A DNA stretch of 33,472 nt, taken from positions 1 through 33,472 of the forward strand of contig JAHCLE010000022.1 in the NCBI GenBank assembly GCA_026125445.1, given 5' to 3'. Positions within the stretch are counted from its first letter, which is position 1. Every line of letters starts with the position of its first letter. The DNA is from Burkholderiales bacterium (lineage in GTDB: Bacteria > Pseudomonadota > Gammaproteobacteria > Burkholderiales > Usitatibacteraceae). The position numbers and the translations under genes were made by a program. Positions 14,984-21,728 of this stretch are shown here, piece after piece. Below the pieces are notes generated by a model. That model was not told where the DNA came from. It searched no databases and saw only the letters and a program-made list of their open reading frames with translations.

Positions 14984-16489
14984 ATGGCAAAGAAGAAGAC
15001 GATTCGCACCATCCCGCAGGAGCGCACGCCGGTCCAGGAGCAGGATCCGAAGGAGCGGGCGCGCAATTTCGAGGAAGTCTCCCTCGGCTACCGCCTCGAG
15101 GAGGCGCTCGTCGAGGCCGACCGCTGCCTGCAGTGCGCCGACGAGCCCTGCGTGCGCGGCTGCCCCGTGAGCATCGACATCCCGGGCTTCATCCAGAAGA
15201 TCGTCGAGAAGCACTACCAGGGCGCCTACGACATCATCACCGACACGAACCTGCTGCCCTCGGTGTGCGGCCGCGTCTGCCCGCAGGAGAGCCAGTGCGA
15301 GGGCGTGTGCACCGTGGGCGACACGCTGGAGCCGGTGGCCATCGGGCGCCTGGAGCGCTTCGTGGGCGACATGGCGATCAAGGAAGGGTGGGCCAACGTT
15401 CCCTACATCGAGCCCAGCGGCTGCCGCGTGGGCATCGTGGGCGCGGGGCCGGCGGGCATGGCCTGCGCGGCCGACATGGCCAAGGCCGGCTGCGAGGTCG
15501 TGGTCTACGAGGCCTTCCACCAGCCCGGCGGCGTGCTCAAGTACGGCATTCCCGACTTCCGCCTGCCCAATGACGTGATCGACGCCGAGATCGAGAAGCT
15601 GCGCAAGCTCGGCATCCGCTTCGAGTGCAACACGCTGGTGGGCCGGCTCTTCACCATCGAGCAGATGGTGACGGATATGGGCTTCGCCGCGGTCTTCATC
15701 GGGACGGGAGCCGGATACCCGAGCTTCATGGGCATCCCGGGCGAGAGCCTGAACGGCGTCCTCTCGGCCAACGAGCTTCTCACGCGCGCCAACCTCATGC
15801 GCGCGCGCGACTTCCCGAATTTCGACACGCCCCTGCAGCCGGGCAAGCGCGTCACGGTGATCGGCGCGGGCAACACCGCCATGGACGCGATGCGCGTGTC
15901 CATGCGCCTGGGCGCCGAGAAGGTGATGTGCGTCTACCGGCGCTCGAAGGCGGAGGCGCCCGCGCGGGTCGAGGAAGTGCATCACGCGGAGGAGGAGGGC
16001 ATCGAGTTCAACTGGCTCACGAGCCCCGTGGAGCTGCTGGGCGATGCCAACAACAAGGTTCGGGCGATGCGCTGCATCCGCATGGAGCTGGGGGAACCCG
16101 ACAGCTCCGGCCGGCGCAAGCCCGTGCCCATCCCCGGCAGCGAATTCGAGATCGAGACCGACATGGTCGTCTTCGCCATCGGCACCAACGCGAACCCGAT
16201 CCTCGGCCAGACCTCGAAGCTCAAGCTCAACAAGTGGGGCTACATCGAGACCGACGAATCGCTCGCGACCTCGATCGCCGGCGTCTACGCCGGCGGCGAC
16301 ATCGTCACGGGCGCGGCCACGGTGATCCAGGCGATGGGCGCGGGCCGGAAGGCCGCGCGCGCCATGAAGGCCTACCTGGGACTTCGCGACACCGACTGCG
16401 TCTACGCCCCCGAGACGGACGACCCCGCCGGCCGGCGCTTCGGCATCCCGGTCGAGGAGCACAACTTCGCCCGCGTGCGGCTTCTCTAG
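14984..16489 (+). CDS. NfnB/SudA-like glutamate-synthase-type flavoprotein
   Basis: 501-residue NADPH-dependent flavoprotein. Two [4Fe-4S] clusters are predicted at the N-terminus from 'CLQCADEPCVRGCP' and 'CGRVCPQESQCEGVC'. The FAD Rossmann motif is 'VGIVGAGPAGMACAADMA', the NADPH motif is 'VIGAGNTAMDAMR', and the C-terminal FAD motif is 'GVYAGGDIVTGAATVIQAMG'. The length and cluster layout fit the large subunit of NfnAB or sulfide dehydrogenase SudAB rather than GltD alone, supported by the preceding NfnA-like gene (10 bp apart). Followed by korA after 51 bp. Whether it bifurcates electrons cannot be read from the sequence. Confidence 0.82.
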   Translation: MAKKKTIRTIPQERTPVQEQDPKERARNFEEVSLGYRLEEALVEADRCLQCADEPCVRGCPVSIDIPGFIQKIVEKHYQGAYDIITDTNLLPSVCGRVCPQESQCEGVCTVGDTLEPVAIGRLERFVGDMAIKEGWANVPYIEPSGCRVGIVGAGPAGMACAADMAKAGCEVVVYEAFHQPGGVLKYGIPDFRLPNDVIDAEIEKLRKLGIRFECNTLVGRLFTIEQMVTDMGFAAVFIGTGAGYPSFMGIPGESLNGVLSANELLTRANLMRARDFPNFDTPLQPGKRVTVIGAGNTAMDAMRVSMRLGAEKVMCVYRRSKAEAPARVEEVHHAEEEGIEFNWLTSPVELLGDANNKVRAMRCIRMELGEPDSSGRRKPVPIPGSEFEIETDMVVFAIGTNANPILGQTSKLKLNKWGYIETDESLATSIAGVYAGGDIVTGAATVIQAMGAGRKAARAMKAYLGLRDTDCVYAPETDDPAGRRFGIPVEEHNFARVRLL

Positions 16490-16540
16490 CGCGCGACCCG
16501 TCACCACCCGACACACGAAGCGAGCAACCCGAGGCGAAAC

Positions 16541-18448
16541 ATGAGCGAAACGGCCCAGCTGGACCGAAAGACCCAGGCCAAGGCGACATCCGCCCGCGCC
16601 AAGCCCGCCGTCACCCTGCCCGAGCACATCGTGGAGGTGATCAGCGACTCCGGCGAAGGCGCGCAGCGCTGCGGCCAGTCCCTGGCGTCCATCGCCGCGC
16701 GCAGCGGCAACGGCATCTGGACGGTCGAGATCATCCCCGCGGAGATCCAGCCGCCGGCGAGAAGCGTGGCGGGCGCGAGCGGCATCCGCATCCGCATCGG
16801 CTCGAAGGCGGTGACCAACGGCGGCGACGAGACCGACCTCGCGGTCGCCTTCAACGAGCAGGTGCTGCTGGGCCGCGTGCGCGCCGGGGAGCTCAAGAAG
16901 GGCGCCACGATCCTGCTGGAGAACATGTGGCGCGAGCACCGCGACCCGGCCATCGTGAAGAGCTTCGACGACACCGTGAAGTCCCTCGTGAAGGACGGCT
17001 TCAACGTGGTCGAGATCCCGCTCGAGCGCGAGTGCCGCTCGCTCATGAACGACCCGCGCCGTGGCAAGAACATGTTCGTGCTGGGCATGCTGCTCAGCAT
17101 CTACAGCCTCGACCTGCAGCTCGGCCGCGACCAGGTGGCGCTCACCTTCGGCAAGAAGGACCGCTCCGTCATCGACGCGAACGTGAAGCTGCTGGAGGCG
17201 GGCTTCGCCTGGGCCGAGGCCAACCTCGCGTTCAAGTACGCCATTCCCGCGACCAGGAGCACGGTGCCGCAGGTCGTCACCAACGGCAACACGGCCATCG
17301 CGCTGGGCGTCCTCGCCTCGGGCATGGACATCTGCGCGATGTACCCGATCACCCCGGCCACCTCGGCCTCGCACTACCTCTCGGACTGCTTCGAGAAGGT
17401 CGGCGGCATGGTCCACCAGGCCGAGGACGAGATCGCGGCCTGCGCCTTCGCGATCGGCGCCTCCTACGCCGGGCGCTGCGCGGTCACCATCACCTCGGGC
17501 CCCGGCTACTCGCTCAAGCAGGAGGGGATCGGGCTCGCGGTCATGGCCGAGATCCCGCTGGTGGTCGTCAACGTCCAGCGCGGCGGGCCCAGCACGGGGC
17601 AGCCGACCAAGGTGGAGCAGGGCGATCTCCTCACCGCGATCTACGGCAGCCACGGCGACGCGCCCAAGGTGGTGATGGCCGTCAGCGGCATCGAGGACTG
17701 CTTCTACTCGATGATCACGGCGAGGAAGATCGCCGAGACCTTCAACATGGTGGTGGTGGTGCTCTCGGACGCGAGCCTCGCCACGGCCCAGACGCCGTTC
17801 CCGCGGCCGCACTTCAGCGAGGACTGGCTCGCTCCGCCCGTGGACCAGTCGCCGCTTCCCCCGGGGGCCAAGCCCTACGACTGGGATCCCGTCACGGGAA
17901 TCGCGCGGCGCTTCTCGCCCGGGCAGCCGGGCGGCATGCACACCGTGACCGGGCTCGCGCACGACCGCAACAGCAAGGTGGCCTACGATCCCTCGATCAA
18001 CGAGGAGAGCCTGCGCGCGAGGAGCCTCAAGCTCGCGGCCTTCCAGAAGACGCTCAAGACCCCGCCCGTCTACGGCGATCCCGAGGGCGACCTGCTGGTG
18101 GTCGGCTGGGGCAGCACCAAGGGCGTGATCGAGGAATCCGTCGATCGCATGCGCGCCGAGGGCCGCAAGGTCTCCTCGCTGCACCTGCGCTTCATCCAGC
18201 CCATGCCCCCGGGCATCGGCGAGATCCTCAGGCGCTTCGGGAAGGTGATGGCCATCGAGGGCACCTGGGGCGACAGCCTCAAGGACGAGCTCATCGACGA
18301 GAACAACCGCCGCTACACCCCGCTTGCGATGATGCTGCGCTCGCGCTACCTGGTCGACGTCGACTGCTGGAGCGAGGCGCGCGGGCAGCCCATCAAGCCC
18401 GGCAACGTGGTCACCGCGCTGCGCGCCAAACTCGACGAAGGGAAATAG
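16541..18448 (+). CDS. korA: 2-oxoacid:ferredoxin oxidoreductase, fused gamma-alpha subunit (KorA-like)
   Basis: 635 residues. The N-terminal gamma-type domain (about 30-225) starts 'SDSGEGAQRCGQSLA' and is fused to the alpha pyrimidine-binding domain, marked by 'CAMYPITPATSASHYL' (about 265-280), 'VHQAEDEIAACAFAIGASYA' and 'TSGPGYSLKQEGIGLAVMAE'. Domain II near the C-terminus includes 'LLVVGWGSTKGVIEESV'. This gamma-alpha fusion plus a separate beta subunit is the two-subunit form that oxidises 2-oxoglutarate or pyruvate to an acyl-CoA and reduces ferredoxin. 2-Oxoglutarate is the usual guess for this form but is not proven. korB follows 2 bp after the stop. Confidence 0.85.
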   Translation: MSETAQLDRKTQAKATSARAKPAVTLPEHIVEVISDSGEGAQRCGQSLASIAARSGNGIWTVEIIPAEIQPPARSVAGASGIRIRIGSKAVTNGGDETDLAVAFNEQVLLGRVRAGELKKGATILLENMWREHRDPAIVKSFDDTVKSLVKDGFNVVEIPLERECRSLMNDPRRGKNMFVLGMLLSIYSLDLQLGRDQVALTFGKKDRSVIDANVKLLEAGFAWAEANLAFKYAIPATRSTVPQVVTNGNTAIALGVLASGMDICAMYPITPATSASHYLSDCFEKVGGMVHQAEDEIAACAFAIGASYAGRCAVTITSGPGYSLKQEGIGLAVMAEIPLVVVNVQRGGPSTGQPTKVEQGDLLTAIYGSHGDAPKVVMAVSGIEDCFYSMITARKIAETFNMVVVVLSDASLATAQTPFPRPHFSEDWLAPPVDQSPLPPGAKPYDWDPVTGIARRFSPGQPGGMHTVTGLAHDRNSKVAYDPSINEESLRARSLKLAAFQKTLKTPPVYGDPEGDLLVVGWGSTKGVIEESVDRMRAEGRKVSSLHLRFIQPMPPGIGEILRRFGKVMAIEGTWGDSLKDELIDENNRRYTPLAMMLRSRYLVDVDCWSEARGQPIKPGNVVTALRAKLDEGK

Positions 18449-18450
18449 CC

Positions 18451-19437
18451 ATGGCCAGCCCGCTCTCCCAGAGCATCATCAGGCTCCACGAGGAGCGCCA
18501 CGAACTCGAGGACTACCAGGGCGGCGTGCCGCGCTGGTGCAGCGGCTGCGGCGACAACGCCATCCTCGCCGCCGTGCAGCGCCTCTGCCGCGACGAGAAC
18601 CTCGCGCCGGAGAAGACGGTGTTCGTGTCCGGCATCGGCTGCTCGAGCCGCTTCCCGCACTACATGAAGACCTACGGCTTCCACGGCATCCACGGCCGCG
18701 CCTTCCCGATCGCCGAGGGGGTGAAGATGGCGAGGCCGGACCTGCACGTGTTCGTGAACACCGGCGACGGCGACTGCTGCTCGATCGGCGCGGCGCACTG
18801 GATCCATGCCCTGCGCTACAACATGAACCTCACGGTGATCCTGCACGACAACCACGTGTACGGGCTCACCAAGAAGCAGGCCTCGCCCACCTCGCCGGTC
18901 GGGCTCAAGAGCAACACGACCCCGCGCGGCTCGGTCCTCGAGGCGCTCAACCCGCTCACGGTGACGCTCGGGGTGCAGAACGTCTCCTTCGTGGCGCAGG
19001 CCGTGGACTGGATCCCGGAGCTCATGTACGACATCGTCTCCCGGGCCTTCCACCATCGCGGATTCTCGTTCATCCGGGTGATCCAGCGCTGCCCCGAGTT
19101 CCTGCCGAAGATGTTCGAGCCCTGGCTGCACGATCCGGGCAAGACGCTCCTCCTCACCCACGACAACGGCCTGCGGCCCAGCGCCGAGCTCGGCCGGATC
19201 TACAAGAACCAGCGTGCGCACGACCCCCTGGACATCCACAAGGCCCGCGAGATCGCTTCCGAAGAGGACCCGATCCCGGTGGGCATCCTCTACCAGAACC
19301 CGGAAGTGCCCTGCTACGAGGACCTGCGCGGGGCGGGCAAGCCGCGCACGGTGGAGGCGGTGAGGAAAGGCCTCGACGCCGAGTTCGACAAGTTCACGAT
19401 CTGGCCGGACGAAGCCGGCAGGCAGCGCGCCGCCTAG
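18451..19437 (+). CDS. korB: 2-oxoacid:ferredoxin oxidoreductase beta subunit (KorB-like)
   Basis: 328 residues. The thiamine-diphosphate motif 'NTGDGDCCSIGAAHW' (about 103-117) runs to 'HDNHVYGLTKKQASPTS'. The [4Fe-4S] ligands expected for this family are C30 and C33 ('RWCSGCGDN'), C64 ('GIGCSSR') and C214 ('IQRCPEF'), all present, so the protein should transfer electrons onward to a ferredoxin. The ATG at 18451 is 2 bp after korA. The likely electron acceptor is the ferredoxin domain of the next gene's product or the NfnAB-like pair upstream. Confidence 0.87.
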   Translation: MASPLSQSIIRLHEERHELEDYQGGVPRWCSGCGDNAILAAVQRLCRDENLAPEKTVFVSGIGCSSRFPHYMKTYGFHGIHGRAFPIAEGVKMARPDLHVFVNTGDGDCCSIGAAHWIHALRYNMNLTVILHDNHVYGLTKKQASPTSPVGLKSNTTPRGSVLEALNPLTVTLGVQNVSFVAQAVDWIPELMYDIVSRAFHHRGFSFIRVIQRCPEFLPKMFEPWLHDPGKTLLLTHDNGLRPSAELGRIYKNQRAHDPLDIHKAREIASEEDPIPVGILYQNPEVPCYEDLRGAGKPRTVEAVRKGLDAEFDKFTIWPDEAGRQRAA

Positions 19438-19475
19438 GCGCCGTCACGGGACAACGACCGCAAAGGCAGGCTCAG

Positions 19476-21701
19476 ATGGACATGGCAGCGAAATTCCAGG
19501 ATCAGCTGGTCTTCCACATGACGGGCAGGCGCTCGGGGGAGGGCCTCGCGCCCCTCGACGCGCGCTCGATGCGCCCGGCGCTCTTCGCCGGCTACCGCGA
19601 CCTCGCGCAACTGCGCCACGACTTTCCACTGGTGCTCCTGGAGCCCGGGATCGCAGACGGCTTCGTGGCCTCGCTAACCGTCCTGGTGAACCACGCGCTG
19701 GAGGAGCTGGCGCCGCGCGGCATCGAGGGCGAGCGCCTTCGCAAGCACGTCCTGCGCCTCGAGCGCGAGCTGCGGAACGCGCTCGCCAAGGGTGGGCCCG
19801 GCCAGCTTTCGGAGCTGTGGGCCGCCGCCGCCGCGCGCCTGGCGAGCGACACCGACGAAAGCGTGTCGAAGATCCTCGCGCTCGCCGGCAGGACGATCAA
19901 GGTCGACGGCGACCTGGTGGACTGCGACCAGGCCCTGCCTTCGCGCTTCATGATCCACGCCTGGCGCCACGTCCAGTCGCAGAAGGCCGCGCTCTTCCAC
20001 GGCCACCTCGACATGCTGCAGCGCAAGCTCTCCGATATCCTGCGGGCGGCCTTCGTGCACTCGGAAGCCGGCCAGCAGCCGGCCGCGCTCAAGGCCGCGG
20101 TGGGCGGCATGCACTCGGACGACTTCGACTTCGCGGCGATGTCGCGGCTCGTGGGCAGGAACGCCCCGAAGGACGAGCTCACGCCGGGCAGGCGCAAGCG
20201 CATCGAATGGGCGCTCGCGGTCCTCAAGTCGCAGCGCTTCCATCCCTCGAAGCTCGGAGCCGCGCAGGCCACGCACGAGTTCCTCTTCGACAACGTCGCC
20301 GGGGCCGTCTCCGCCTATCGCGACCGGCTGCCGCAGGTGGTGGAGCTGGTGAAGGCCATCGCGGTCGCCGAGCTGGAGGCGAGGAACGGCTACAACGAGG
20401 CCGACCACGATCCGTTCTTCGAGGCCTACAACGAGGATTCGCTTTCGCCCGACGATTTCGCTCTCTTCCCCGATTACCTGGTCTGCATTCCCGCGGACCG
20501 CAACGACGCGCCCGAGAACGCGGGCCTCATGGACACGCTCTCCTCGGGCCTGCCGGTGAAGGTGGTGGTGCAGGTGACCGACCTCCTCGAGGAGGCCTCC
20601 CTCGGCACCGGGCACTTCGCCTTCGGCGTGAGGAGCGCGCGGCTTGCCACGACGGCCATGGGGCTGGGCGGGATGTACGTGCTGCAGGCCGCGGCCTCCA
20701 GCCTCTATCGCATGCGCCATCGCGTCGAGGCCGGGATGGGTGCGCGCGGTCCGGCGCTCTTCAGCATCTTCGCGGGCGCGCCCGAAGCCGCCGGCGAGCT
20801 GCCGCGCTACCTCACCGCGGCCGCGGCGATGGAATCGCGGGCCTTCCCGGCCTTCGTCTACGACGCCGCCGCGGGCGAGAACTGGGCGACGCGATTCTCG
20901 CTCGAGCACAACCGCAACCCGGAAACGGACTGGCCGGTGGAGCCCTTCGAGTACGCCGACGAGGGGCTGCAGCGCGTGCGCTCGGAGATCGCCTTCACCT
21001 ACGCCGACTTCGCCCTCTGCGACCAGCGCAATGCCGAGCACTTCGCCGTCGTCGGGCGCGACCGCTGGACCGCGTCCATGGTCCCCGCCGCGCAATGGCT
21101 GACGCTGCCGGAGCGCGAGGCGGCCGAGCGGGTGCCCTACCTGCTGGCCGTGGACGACAAGGACGTCCTGCACCGCGTGATCGTCGACATGAGGATGATG
21201 CAGGCCACGCGCCGCTGCATGCTGCTGTGGCACCGGCTCCAGGAGCACGGCGGCATCCACGACTCGCACGCCGAGCGCCTGCTCGCGCGCGAGAAGGCGG
21301 CCTGGGAGGCTCAGAAGACCGCCGAGATCGAGGCCCTGCGCAAGTCGGCCGCGGCGGCCGCTCCGGCAAGCGCCGAAGCCGCCCCGGCGGCCAGCGCGCC
21401 TGCCAAGCCTGCGGCGGCGCAGGCCGAGGCTGCGCCCGAGGAGAAGGTCGCCTCGGACGACCCGTGGATCGAGACGGCACGCTGCCCGAGCTGCAACGAG
21501 TGCCAGATCATCAACCCGCTGATGTTCGCCTACAACGACAACAAGCAGGCCTACATCAAGGACGCGAACGCGGGCACCTTCCGGCAGCTCGTGGAGGCGG
21601 CCGAGAGCTGCCAGGTGGCGATCATCCACCCGGGCAAGCCGCGCAACCCGAACGAGCCGGGGCTCGACGAGCTCATCAAGCGGGCCGAGCCGTTTCAGTG
21701 A
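19476..21701 (+). CDS. Large protein of unknown function with a C-terminal single-cluster ferredoxin domain
   Basis: 741 residues; I do not recognise the first 620 or so. No signal peptide or membrane segment is seen, so it is probably cytoplasmic. Residues about 600-665 form an Ala/Glu/Lys-rich linker. The C-terminal 75 residues look like a ferredoxin: C670, C673 and C676 in 'CPSCNEC', then C712 in 'AESCQVAIIHPGKP'. The position that would be the fourth Cys of the first motif and bind a second cluster is Asn680, so one [4Fe-4S] cluster is expected. The stretch 'GARGPALFSIFAGAP' faintly recalls pyruvate:ferredoxin oxidoreductase surfaces (weak). Position 38 bp after korB suggests an extra Kor subunit or electron-transfer partner. 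The ATG at 19476 is chosen because it follows korB; the frame is open further upstream inside korB. Confidence 0.7.
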   Translation: MDMAAKFQDQLVFHMTGRRSGEGLAPLDARSMRPALFAGYRDLAQLRHDFPLVLLEPGIADGFVASLTVLVNHALEELAPRGIEGERLRKHVLRLERELRNALAKGGPGQLSELWAAAAARLASDTDESVSKILALAGRTIKVDGDLVDCDQALPSRFMIHAWRHVQSQKAALFHGHLDMLQRKLSDILRAAFVHSEAGQQPAALKAAVGGMHSDDFDFAAMSRLVGRNAPKDELTPGRRKRIEWALAVLKSQRFHPSKLGAAQATHEFLFDNVAGAVSAYRDRLPQVVELVKAIAVAELEARNGYNEADHDPFFEAYNEDSLSPDDFALFPDYLVCIPADRNDAPENAGLMDTLSSGLPVKVVVQVTDLLEEASLGTGHFAFGVRSARLATTAMGLGGMYVLQAAASSLYRMRHRVEAGMGARGPALFSIFAGAPEAAGELPRYLTAAAAMESRAFPAFVYDAAAGENWATRFSLEHNRNPETDWPVEPFEYADEGLQRVRSEIAFTYADFALCDQRNAEHFAVVGRDRWTASMVPAAQWLTLPEREAAERVPYLLAVDDKDVLHRVIVDMRMMQATRRCMLLWHRLQEHGGIHDSHAERLLAREKAAWEAQKTAEIEALRKSAAAAAPASAEAAPAASAPAKPAAAQAEAAPEEKVASDDPWIETARCPSCNECQIINPLMFAYNDNKQAYIKDANAGTFRQLVEAAESCQVAIIHPGKPRNPNEPGLDELIKRAEPFQ

Positions 21702-21710
21702 CCGGGCCGG

Positions 21711-21728
21711 GCGGGGCGGGAGCCCCGC
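21711..21728. terminator. Possible bidirectional hairpin between convergent genes
   Basis: Perfect 7-bp arms GCGGGGC and GCCCCGC with loop GGGA fill the 27-bp gap between the 741-residue protein gene and the stop of the TonB receptor gene. No T-run follows on either strand, so termination efficiency is doubtful. Confidence 0.4.

Noticed and set aside
14834-18184. 1116-codon open frame on the minus strand
   Set aside because: It lies antisense to four intact, recognisable genes, and its His/Arg/Ala/Gly-rich sequence is typical of the antisense frame of GC-rich coding DNA.
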